This document shows positions 7,491 to 13,282 of a stretch of 13,282 nt of DNA, piece by piece (within the stretch, counting starts at the first letter, position 1; each line of letters opens with the position of its first letter). Origin of the DNA: DATKNA01 sp035541595 (GTDB lineage: Bacteria; Actinomycetota; Actinomycetes; Actinomycetales; Kineosporiaceae). A program made the translations under genes and the position numbers. The stretch spans positions 1 through 13,282 of the forward strand of contig DATKNA010000277.1 of NCBI GenBank assembly GCA_035541595.1, in the 5' to 3' direction. The notes beneath the pieces were generated by a model. That model worked only from the letters and a program-made list of their open reading frames with translations. It searched no databases and was not told where the DNA came from.

Positions 7491-7694
7491 GAGGCTGACT
7501 CCGTTCGCCCGCGCGTCTCCGGCTTGGTCGACGGCAACCTTCTCACGAACGGTGCAACGGACTCGAGCCTGCGGCGGGCCACTCGTCCGCGCACAGCGGC
7601 GGCCAGGGCCGGCGCTCTGCGTGCTCACCGGCGGCCACCTCGCAGGACGTGGTCTCGGACGTGCTGCAACGGCCGCCCCGTGGACCTCCCCGTG

Positions 7695-7711
7695 CCGAGC
7701 CTAGTGCTCGG
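7695..7711. promoter_or_regulatory. Perfect 6-5-6 inverted repeat next to a -10-like element, upstream of the KUP gene
   Basis: CCGAGC (7695-7700) and GCTCGG (7706-7711) are exact reverse complements around CTAGT. One base later, TAACAT (7713-7718) resembles an actinomycete -10 box (TANNNT). The repeat would therefore sit in the -35 to -10 spacer of a promoter driving the transporter, where a bound regulator would block or bend it. No clear -35 is visible. The rest of the 283-base spacer shows no gene. Confidence 0.45.
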
Positions 7712-7773
7712 GTAACATCATCGAAGCCGGATCACCGCAGGCTCCCTACGCAGCAGACCTCGACGGGGGGCGG

Positions 7774-9819
7774 GTGGACGAGAAGGAGACGCCACACCAG
7801 AGGGTCGAACCACCGGCCGAGCAGGTGGGCGGCGGCGGCCAGGGAGGGCTCGGAGCGGACACCGTGGCCGCGGCGTCGAACGCCACAGGCCGCGTCGCCG
7901 CGACGAGCAGGCTCGGGGCCGGGGCCGCCGTCCGGTGGTCGCTCGTGGTGGCAGCGCTTGGCGTCGTCTTCGGGGACATCGGGACCAGCCCGATCTACAC
8001 CATGGCAACGGTGTTCAACCCGGCGGACCCGCACCCCGTGACGGTCGCCCGGGTGAGCATCTTCGGGGTCGCGTCCCTGATCTTCTGGTCGCTCACGATC
8101 ATCGTCACGATCAAGTACGTGCTGCTCGTGATGCGGGCCGACAACGACGGCGAGGGCGGCATTCTCGCGCTGATCACCTTGATCCGCAGGACCGGTATGC
8201 CCGGTGGCCGGCGTACGAAGCGCGTGCTGGCGGCGCTGGGTGTGTTCGGCGCGGCGCTGTTCCTCGGCGACAGCATGATCACACCGGCGATCTCGGTGCT
8301 CTCGGCGGTCGAAGGGCTGAAGGTCGTCCAGCCCTCGCTCGGGCCGCTCGTCGTCCCGCTCACGGTGGTCGTCATCATCGTGTTGTTCATCTCGCAGCGG
8401 TTCGGGACGGCGGCGGTCGGCCGGCTGTTCGGCCCTGTGATGCTGGGCTGGTTCGCCGCGATCGGCGCCTGCGGCGTCGGGGGGATCGCGCAGCACCCCT
8501 CGGTCGTCGCGGCGCTCTCCCCGACGTACGCCGTCGCCTTCTTCCGGGCGGAGCCGTCGACCGCCTTCTTCTCCCTCGCCGGGGTGGTCCTCGCCATCAC
8601 CGGCGCTGAGGCGCTCTACGCCGATCTCGGTCACTTCGGCCGGCCGGCCATCACCCGGGCCTGGCTGTGGCTCGTGCTGCCGGCGTGCGTGCTCAGCTAC
8701 CTAGGGCAGGGCGCGCTGCTCCTGAACGATCCCGCGAACGCCGTCGCGAGCCCGTTCTTCCTGCTCACCCCGCAGTGGGCCCGCTCGGCGATGGTCGTGC
8801 TCGCGACCGCTGCGACGATCATCGCCTCCCAGGCCGTCATCAGCGGCGCCTTCTCGCTGACCCATCAGGCCGTCCAGCTCGGCTACCTGCCCCGGCTGCG
8901 CATCACCCACACGTCCGACCGGACGATCGGCCAGATCTACGTTCCGTTCGTGAACTGGACTCTCATGGTCGCCGTGATCCTGCTCGTCGTGTCGTTCGAG
9001 TCGTCGGCGGCGTTGGCCTACGCCTTCGGCATGGCGGTCACGCTCACGATCACGATCACGACGCTGCTCTTCTTCTACATCGTGAGGAACCAATGGCATC
9101 GGCCATTGTGGCTCGTCGTCCCGGCCGCCGGGTTCTTCCTCGCGATCGAAGGCCTCTTCGTGGCGGCCAACCTCACCAAGTTCACCCACGGTGCCTGGCT
9201 GCCGCTGCTCATCGGCGTCGTCGCCTTCGTGGTGATGACGACGTGGCAGCTTGGCCGCGCCCTGGTGACCGTCCGACGGCGGCGCATGGAGGGACCCCTG
9301 CAGGAGTTCGTCGACCGGCTCCACGATGGCACCCTGCACGTCGTCCGGGCCCCCGGGACCGCCGTCCACCTCAACCGGGGCAAGGAGACCACCCCGCTCG
9401 CTCTGCGTGCGATCGTGACGCACACCCACGTCCTGGCCGAGCAGGTCGTGATCCTCTCGTTGGAGACCCTCCCGGTGCCCTACATCGCGGACGACGAGCG
9501 GATCACCCTCGACGACCTGCACTGGACCGACGACCCCATCACCCACGTCAGCGCGCGCTACGGCTACATGGAGGATCCCGACGCGCCCCGGGCCCTGCAA
9601 CTGGCCGTCCGCGGCGGCCTGTCGCTGGCGACCACCGCCCCCGAAGACGTCTCCTGGTTCCTGTCCACGATCGACCTCCATGTCGGCCCCGAGCCCGGGA
9701 TGCCGCGCTGGCGCAAACTCCTGTTCGTGGCGACCTCGCGCATCACCGCCGACGCCGCCCAGTACTTCCACCTCCCGCGGGACCAGACCGTCATCGTGGG
9801 TAGCCGGATCGACGTGTGA
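7774..9819 (+). CDS. kup: KUP-family potassium uptake transporter
   Basis: This 681-residue protein is a KUP/HAK/KT-type potassium:proton symporter of the cell membrane. Clear signatures are GVVFGDIGTSPIYT (63-76), RADNDGEGGILAL (121-133; canonical RADNNGEGG) and GDSMITPAISVLSAVEG (165-181). About 12 hydrophobic segments fill residues 53 to roughly 500, including the typical THGAWLPLLIG before the last helix. A cytoplasmic C-terminal domain of about 180 residues follows, with the conserved ARYGYMEDPD and a final RWRKLLF...VGSRIDV tail, so the gene is complete. GTG 7774 has only a G-rich stretch before it. GTG 7864, with GGAG 8 bases upstream, would give 651 residues and remove a low-complexity N-terminal tail, and is a serious alternative. 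The gene is single, with an inverted repeat and a -10-like box upstream. KUP systems usually serve uptake at low potassium or acid pH. Confidence 0.95.
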   Translation: MDEKETPHQRVEPPAEQVGGGGQGGLGADTVAAASNATGRVAATSRLGAGAAVRWSLVVAALGVVFGDIGTSPIYTMATVFNPADPHPVTVARVSIFGVASLIFWSLTIIVTIKYVLLVMRADNDGEGGILALITLIRRTGMPGGRRTKRVLAALGVFGAALFLGDSMITPAISVLSAVEGLKVVQPSLGPLVVPLTVVVIIVLFISQRFGTAAVGRLFGPVMLGWFAAIGACGVGGIAQHPSVVAALSPTYAVAFFRAEPSTAFFSLAGVVLAITGAEALYADLGHFGRPAITRAWLWLVLPACVLSYLGQGALLLNDPANAVASPFFLLTPQWARSAMVVLATAATIIASQAVISGAFSLTHQAVQLGYLPRLRITHTSDRTIGQIYVPFVNWTLMVAVILLVVSFESSAALAYAFGMAVTLTITITTLLFFYIVRNQWHRPLWLVVPAAGFFLAIEGLFVAANLTKFTHGAWLPLLIGVVAFVVMTTWQLGRALVTVRRRRMEGPLQEFVDRLHDGTLHVVRAPGTAVHLNRGKETTPLALRAIVTHTHVLAEQVVILSLETLPVPYIADDERITLDDLHWTDDPITHVSARYGYMEDPDAPRALQLAVRGGLSLATTAPEDVSWFLSTIDLHVGPEPGMPRWRKLLFVATSRITADAAQYFHLPRDQTVIVGSRIDV

Positions 9820-9835
9820 GCCCGTCCCGGTCAGG

Positions 9836-9879
9836 TCTTCACGAGGTGCCCGTCGCCTCTTCACGAGGTGCCCATCGCG
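9836..9879. repeat. 22-base tandem duplication after the KUP gene
   Basis: Two adjacent 22-base units, 9836-9857 and 9858-9879, both begin TCTTCACGAGGTGCCC and match at 20 of 22 positions. They lie in the 81-base gap between the KUP stop and the DUF3040 stop. A GC palindrome (CGGGGGCCCCCG, 9878-9889) and a pair of CAGGTGCGG copies (9891-9899 and 9902-9910) follow. No function is evident; the palindrome could help end transcription from either side. Confidence 0.7.
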
Positions 9880-9900
9880 GGGGCCCCCGGCAGGTGCGGG

Positions 9901-10194
9901 TCAGGTGCGGCGACGGCCCGGCGCCCGCGCCTGCTCCGATGCCCAGCCTTCCCAGGACCACCAGACGACGCCCGCGCCGGCCACGAGCAGCCCCTGGACG
10001 AACGTCAGATCGAGGTTCAGGACGAGGGCGGCGAGGATCACGAGGACGCCGAAGACGACGGCCGCCCGGGGATTGACGACGCGCCGCAGCCAGCGTCGAC
10101 GACGACGGCGCTCCAGCAGGGCCACGAGGTGGCGGTCGGACGACAGCTCCTCTTCGATGAGCGCGAGCTCGCGCTGCTCTCGGTCGCTCAACAC
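9901..10194 (-). CDS. DUF3040-family small membrane protein
   Basis: This 97-residue protein opens with VLSDREQRELALIEEELSSD, matching the LSE.EQR.L..IE..L start of the actinobacterial DUF3040 family (function unknown). A cluster of Arg residues (about 29-38) is followed by two membrane segments, about 44-60 and 64-82, and a short basic tail. The Arg cluster before the first helix suggests a cytoplasmic N-terminus by the positive-inside rule. GTG 10194 is chosen because GGAGGG lies 6 bases upstream and the family sequence begins exactly there. The frame continues to an ATG at 10326 that overlaps the TetR stop as ATGA, but those 44 extra residues are low-complexity and their DNA lies in a strong hairpin, so I reject that start. 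The gene lies 128 bases downstream of tetR on the same strand; a functional link is not shown. Confidence 0.82.
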   Translation of the reverse strand: MLSDREQRELALIEEELSSDRHLVALLERRRRRRWLRRVVNPRAAVVFGVLVILAALVLNLDLTFVQGLLVAGAGVVWWSWEGWASEQARAPGRRRT

Positions 10195-10311
10195 CGTCGG
10201 CCCTCCCTGCTCCGAGTGACCCTCCGACTGCTCGTCCCGCCGGCACGGCGATGCTCCGACGCCGGCTGTCGTGACGTCTCGCCGACACGGTCGATCCTCG
10301 GTCGAGGCGGC

Positions 10312-10350
10312 GTCGGCCGTCCTCATCCCGACGGGATGAGGCCGGCCGAC
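10312..10350 (-). terminator. 39-base near-perfect palindrome at the end of the tetR gene, candidate strong terminator
   Basis: The arms are GTCGGCCG (10312-10319) plus CCTCATCCCG (10321-10330), and CGGGATGAGG (10332-10341) plus CGGCCGAC (10343-10350). They pair exactly apart from one T/C mismatch (10320 against 10342), around a single central A (10331). The TetR stop codon (10325-10323) lies inside it. As RNA it would form a hairpin of roughly 18-19 base pairs. There is no T-tract on the minus strand, which is usual for actinomycete terminators. An operator or a mobile repeat unit is the alternative. Confidence 0.6.
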
Positions 10351-11129
10351 TGGTCGCCCGTCTCATCGTCGTCCGGGCCGTCGTCCTCCCGGGCGCGGAC
10401 GAGCGCCTCGACGCCGTCCAGCACGCGCTCGAGCCCGAAGACGAACTCGGCGTCCGGGTCGTCGTCGTCCTCGAAGGCACCGGCCCGGAGCACCTCGTGG
10501 ACGGCCGGGAACCGGGCCGGATCGGTGACCCGGCGCAGGATCCGGCCGTACTCGGTCATGATCGTGCGCATCGTCTGGTCGGTGGACAGGGCCGTCGCGA
10601 GCCCCGCCATCAGGCTCGCCTCGTTGCGCACGTACCCGCTGACCAGCAGGATCACCGAGATCTTCTCCTGCGGGCGGAGCCGGGTGTCGGCCATCGTGGC
10701 GAGCCCGTCCTCCAGCCACCCCACCTCGTTGGGGGTCGACGGCAGCGCACTGATCGGGATGGCGAGCACCCACGGGTGCGCGTTGAGCCGCTCGCGCTGG
10801 GTCCAGGCCCAGCGCTCGAGCCCCTGGCGCCAGGTCTCACCCTGCCGGCGCTGCGCCGGCGGCGGCCCCCACGCCGCGTCCACCATGAGCAGCACGAGGT
10901 CGTCCTTGGAGGCCACGTAGCGGTACAGCCCCATCGTCGAGACGCCGAGCCGCTCCGCCACACGGCTCATCGACACGCCCTTGATGCCTTCGTCCGCGGC
11001 GAGCTCGACGGCGGCGTCGACGATCCGGTCGAGCGCGAGTCCCGGCCTCGGCCCCTTGCCGGGCACGGGCAGGCCCCAGGCGCGGGCGAGGACGTCGGGC
11101 AGCTGCAGCTGCCCGTCGCTGTCGGACAC
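10323..11129 (-). CDS. TetR-family transcriptional regulator with a TetR_C-type ligand domain
   Basis: This 268-residue protein has an N-terminal TetR helix-turn-helix: LDRIVDAAVELAADEGIKG (33-51), then VSMSRVAERLGVSTMGLYRY (52-71) with YVASKDDLV after it. The C-terminal domain resembles that of tetracycline-repressor-type regulators (Pfam TetR_C_1, PF02909). The first 30 residues and an acidic tail rich in Asp and Glu extend beyond the core. GTG 11129 is supported by GGAGGGG on the minus strand about 5 bases upstream. Such proteins are dimeric repressors released by a small ligand. The gene diverges from the GGDEF gene across a 172-base spacer containing a perfect 15-base palindrome, so it probably controls itself and may control the GGDEF gene. 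The ligand is unknown. Confidence 0.9.
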   Translation of the reverse strand: MSDSDGQLQLPDVLARAWGLPVPGKGPRPGLALDRIVDAAVELAADEGIKGVSMSRVAERLGVSTMGLYRYVASKDDLVLLMVDAAWGPPPAQRRQGETWRQGLERWAWTQRERLNAHPWVLAIPISALPSTPNEVGWLEDGLATMADTRLRPQEKISVILLVSGYVRNEASLMAGLATALSTDQTMRTIMTEYGRILRRVTDPARFPAVHEVLRAGAFEDDDDPDAEFVFGLERVLDGVEALVRAREDDGPDDDETGDQSAGLIPSG

Positions 11130-11170
11130 GCGGACCCCTCCCTGCGTTGCCGCCGAGCTCGCGTCTTCCC

Positions 11171-11183
11171 GGCCGTGACGGCC
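11171..11183. repeat. Perfect 6-1-6 inverted repeat in the tetR/GGDEF spacer
   Basis: GGCCGT (11171-11176) and ACGGCC (11178-11183) are exact reverse complements around one G. It lies 12 bases from the 15-base palindrome on the tetR side. It could be a second operator half or chance in GC-rich DNA. Confidence 0.35.
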
Positions 11184-11194
11184 ATCCTAATTCT

Positions 11195-11209
11195 GCGTAT
11201 CACATACGC
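11195..11209. promoter_or_regulatory. Candidate TetR operator (perfect 6-3-6 palindrome)
   Basis: GCGTAT (11195-11200) and ATACGC (11204-11209) are exact reverse complements around CAC. The site lies in the most AT-rich part of the window, between the divergent tetR and GGDEF genes, where promoters are expected. On the minus strand TAGGAT (11189-11184) could be the tetR -10 box, placing the palindrome in its spacer. TetR dimers typically bind palindromes of about this size. Binding itself is inferred. Confidence 0.6.
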
Positions 11210-11301
11210 GATATCCCGACGAACGCCGTCCCGGCCCGGCCGACCCCGTCCCCGCCCCCGCCATCGTCAAGGCCCGCCCGTGACCTGCCGACATCCCTCG
11301 G

Positions 11302-12516
11302 GTGACCGATCTGCCGCACCGGCACACCGAGCGCCTCGCCGACCTCGGCCTGGCCCGCATGCTCGCCGCTCTGGCCGCAGTCCATGTCCTCGTCGGGGCG
11401 GCCGCGGCCACCGTCCTCGATCACGCGGCCGCCGTGCTCGTCGGCAGTGCCGACACCGTCGCCGCGGCCGCTCTCCTGGGTACGGCGGCGCTCGCCGTCC
11501 GGATCGGTCCGCACGCCCGCGCCGGCGCGGTCCGCGGCGGCCCCGGTATCGGTGTCGTCGCCGGTGCCGGTGCCGGTGTCGTCGGCGGCGGCGTCGTCGG
11601 CGGGGGGGCGGACGCGCGGCGTTTCGACGTCGCCGTCGCCGCCGCGGCCCTCGGCGTGGCCGGCGTGGCCACCGCTCTGCGGATGATCGCGACCGGGGCG
11701 TCGTGGACCGGCCTCGAGCTTCCCCTGGCGGTCGTCGTCGCCCTCGCACTGCCCGGTCGGCTCGCCCTGCTCGCCGCCGTGGCGGTGACCGCTCCAGCCG
11801 GCGGGGCCGTCACGGGCGTCGTCGTGCGGGGCACCGGAGCCGGGTCCGAGATCCTGGGGTCGGTGCTGCCGCTCGTCGCGGTGCCCGCGGCGGCGGTGAT
11901 CGCTCTCGCCTGGCGCCGCCGGGCCGCGCTGCTCGAGGCCAGGCTGCGGGTGGCCGACCACACCGCGGACCAGGGCGCGGTCCGGGACCACCTCACCGGT
12001 GCCGTCAACCAGCGGGGTCTGGAGATGGTCGCGGATCCGATGCTCCAGAACGCCCGCCGCCAGGGCGAGGCGGTGCACTGCCTGCTCGTGGACGTCGACG
12101 ACTTCCGGCTGCTCAACGAGAGGGTGGGACGGCAAGCCGGCGACGACGTGCTGCGTTCCGTCGCGGCCGCGTTGCAGTCCGCGATCAGGACCACGGACGT
12201 CGTCGGCCGATGGTCGGACGACGAGTTCGTCGTCGTCGGTCCGGGCACGGGCACCTCGCCCCTCGAGCTCGAGCGACGGGTCCACCTCCACCTCGCCTCG
12301 TCACCGCCATTGCCGCCGGCCGTCTGGACTCCACAGGTGAGCATCGGCTCGGCCACTCTCGTGCCGTGGGACGAAGGCGATCTGAGCTCCCTGCTGGGGC
12401 GCGCGGAGAAGGACCTCGGTCTGCGGCGGTCGCTGCGCCGCCAGCGTGCGGAACGGGACTCGGCCGGCGTCGCCGCGCCCCCGCACCGGGTCGTCGAGGA
12501 CGGCGCCGAGCACTGA
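11302..12516 (+). CDS. Membrane-anchored GGDEF-domain protein with degenerate active-site signature (SDDEF)
   Basis: This 404-residue protein starts with about 205 residues of hydrophobic, Ala/Val/Gly-rich sequence (probably five or six membrane segments, interrupted by a Gly-rich stretch near 80-103), then a GGDEF domain. Domain landmarks are RDHLTGAVNQRGL (228-240), DVDDF (264-268; metal/substrate site) and RWSDDEFVVV (303-312). The canonical GG(D/E)EF is SDDEF here (305-309). The inhibitory-site motif RxxD (R296-D299) is present five residues before it. Loss of both glycines argues against normal cyclic-di-GMP synthesis; a receptor role through the RxxD site is possible. GTG 11302 is the first start after an in-frame stop but has no SD; ATG 11359 is an alternative. 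It diverges from tetR and lies 21 bases before the UbiA gene, which has its own promoter-like box. Confidence 0.83.
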   Translation: MTDLPHRHTERLADLGLARMLAALAAVHVLVGAAAATVLDHAAAVLVGSADTVAAAALLGTAALAVRIGPHARAGAVRGGPGIGVVAGAGAGVVGGGVVGGGADARRFDVAVAAAALGVAGVATALRMIATGASWTGLELPLAVVVALALPGRLALLAAVAVTAPAGGAVTGVVVRGTGAGSEILGSVLPLVAVPAAAVIALAWRRRAALLEARLRVADHTADQGAVRDHLTGAVNQRGLEMVADPMLQNARRQGEAVHCLLVDVDDFRLLNERVGRQAGDDVLRSVAAALQSAIRTTDVVGRWSDDEFVVVGPGTGTSPLELERRVHLHLASSPPLPPAVWTPQVSIGSATLVPWDEGDLSSLLGRAEKDLGLRRSLRRQRAERDSAGVAAPPHRVVEDGAEH

Positions 12517-12525
12517 CGGCTCGTC

Positions 12526-12531
12526 TACCCT
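12526..12531 (+). promoter_or_regulatory. -10-like box for leaderless transcription of the UbiA gene
   Basis: TACCCT (12526-12531) fits TANNNT and is followed by exactly six bases and then the ATG at 12538. Transcription starting at the A of ATG would give a leaderless mRNA, common in actinomycetes and consistent with the lack of an SD before this start. No -35 element was recognised. Confidence 0.5.
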
Positions 12532-12537
12532 GGCCCC

Positions 12538-13282
12538 ATGCCGCCGGGTCGACCCGTCGCGGTCGCCCGGGGCCTGCTCGTCGCGTGCCACCCGCTGCCG
12601 ACCCTGGCCGTGACGGCATTCGCCACCGCCTGGAGCCTGGCGGTCGGGCTCGCCCCGGTTCGGGCGGCCCTGGTCGCCCTCGCCGTCCTGCTGGGCCAAC
12701 TCTCGATCGGGTGGTGCAATGACGCCGTCGACGCCCCGCGCGACCTCGCCGTCGGGCGCCGCGACAAGCCCGTCGTCCAGGGCCTCGTGTCGCGGCGGAT
12801 GCTCGTCCCGGCCGCCGTCGGCGCCCTGGCCTGCTGCACTGCGGCGTCCCTCGCCCTCGGCGTCCGGCCGGGGGTGACGCACCTGGTGGCCGTGGCCGCC
12901 GGCTGGGCCTACGATCTGGGGCTCAAGTCCACCGCGGCGAGCCCGCTGCCGTATGCGGTGGCGTTCGGGCTGCTGCCCGCCGTGGCCACGCTCGCCGCCC
13001 CCGCCCCCTCCTGGCCGCTGCCCGGGGTGATGGTGGGTGCTGCCCTGCTCGGCGTCGCGGCGCACTTCGCGAACACGGTCGGGGACGCCGCCGACGACGC
13101 CGCGACCGACGTGCGCGGGTTGCCGCAGCGCCTCGGCCCGGCCACGTCGCTGCGCGTCAGCGCGGTGCTGGTGGCAGTGGCCGCGCTCGCCCTGCTCACG
13201 GCGGCGGGCCGGGCCCGGGAGGCGTCGATCGTCCTGCTCGTGGCGGGCGCCCTGGTGGCGGGGTCCGGTGGTGTGCTCGCCG
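12538..13282 (+). CDS. UbiA-family prenyltransferase (incomplete, runs off the window)
   Basis: The first 248 residues are visible and the 3' end lies outside the window. UbiA enzymes are multi-helix membrane proteins that attach a prenyl chain to an acceptor using magnesium-bound aspartates. The first Asp-rich motif is NDAVDAPRD (61-69, following SIGWC), followed by GRRDKPVVQG. The second is GDAADDAATD (182-191), preceded by HFANTV, and YDLGLK (125-130) lies between them. The helices are Ala, Val and Leu rich, and about seven or eight are visible. ATG 12538 fits the leaderless-type promoter. The acceptor could be a quinone precursor, a sugar phosphate or another polar molecule. Actinomycetes have a branch of this family of unassigned role, and I cannot choose among these. 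Confidence 0.88.
   Translation, partial: MPPGRPVAVARGLLVACHPLPTLAVTAFATAWSLAVGLAPVRAALVALAVLLGQLSIGWCNDAVDAPRDLAVGRRDKPVVQGLVSRRMLVPAAVGALACCTAASLALGVRPGVTHLVAVAAGWAYDLGLKSTAASPLPYAVAFGLLPAVATLAAPAPSWPLPGVMVGAALLGVAAHFANTVGDAADDAATDVRGLPQRLGPATSLRVSAVLVAVAALALLTAAGRAREASIVLLVAGALVAGSGGVLA

Noticed and set aside
6114..7715. 533-residue plus-strand open frame across the VOC end and the opine dehydrogenase
   Set aside because: It is antisense to the opine dehydrogenase, whose Rossmann and catalytic motifs are clear; the translation has no recognisable domain.
7732..8634. Minus-strand open frame opposite the start of the KUP gene
   Set aside because: It is rich in Asp, Arg, Glu and His, typical of antisense of a GC-rich membrane protein gene, with no family motif.
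9836..9910. Repeats considered as a possible CRISPR or attachment site
   Set aside because: Only two adjacent copies without spacers, and no cas, integrase or tRNA sequence nearby.
10195..10326. ATG 10326 start for the DUF3040 gene, overlapping the TetR stop as ATGA
   Set aside because: Although it looks like translational coupling, the start lies inside the 39-base palindrome, the added residues are low-complexity, and GTG 10194 has a strong SD exactly where the family sequence begins.
10497..12722. 741-residue plus-strand open frame across tetR and the GGDEF gene
   Set aside because: It is antisense to tetR and out of frame with the GGDEF gene; the product is extremely Arg/Gly-rich and domain-free.
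1..13282. tRNA, rRNA, riboswitch or insertion sequence
   Set aside because: No cloverleaf, conserved RNA motif, transposase sequence or terminal inverted repeats were recognised by eye; a covariance-model search would be the decisive test.

Overview
The window is very GC-rich, uses GTG starts and short Shine-Dalgarno (SD) sequences, and carries families typical of high-GC Gram-positive bacteria: a WS/DGAT-type acyltransferase, a DUF3040 membrane protein, a UbiA gene with a leaderless-type promoter, and a KUP potassium transporter. The source is most likely an actinomycete (Actinomycetota); the genus cannot be fixed from sequence alone. No tRNA, rRNA, CRISPR array, transposase or integrase was seen.

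Left region (1-5859). The first 59 bases are the start of a minus-strand gene whose first 19 residues look like the N-terminus of a zinc-type/quinone-type MDR oxidoreductase. A 460-base divergent spacer with several inverted repeats follows. Then comes a tight four-gene plus-strand operon: a beta-lactamase-fold serine hydrolase, an amidase-signature enzyme, a WS/DGAT-family acyltransferase and an alpha/beta hydrolase. The first and second genes probably overlap by GTGA, the second and third are 5 bases apart, and the third and fourth overlap by ATGA. A hairpin sits on the last stop codon. All four proteins make or break acyl (ester or amide) bonds and none shows a signal peptide, so a shared intracellular lipid, ester or amide pathway is plausible but not proven.

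Middle region (5860-9900). A small VOC/glyoxalase-fold gene converges on a minus-strand opine (octopine/nopaline-type) dehydrogenase. Divergent from the dehydrogenase is a full-length KUP potassium transporter, preceded by a perfect inverted repeat just upstream of a -10-like hexamer. A 22-base tandem duplication lies just after the transporter.

Right region (9901-13282). A minus-strand TetR-family regulator and a small DUF3040 membrane protein are separated by a striking 39-base near-perfect palindrome that includes the TetR stop codon. Divergent from tetR are a membrane-anchored GGDEF-domain protein with a degenerate active-site signature (SDDEF) but an intact RxxD motif, and a UbiA-family prenyltransferase that runs off the end. 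The AT-richer spacer between tetR and the GGDEF gene holds a perfect 15-base palindrome, a natural candidate for the TetR operator.

The most interesting leads are the coupled acyl-chemistry operon, the atypical GGDEF protein next to a TetR regulator with its candidate operator, and the 39-base palindrome. No clear defence or mobile system was found.
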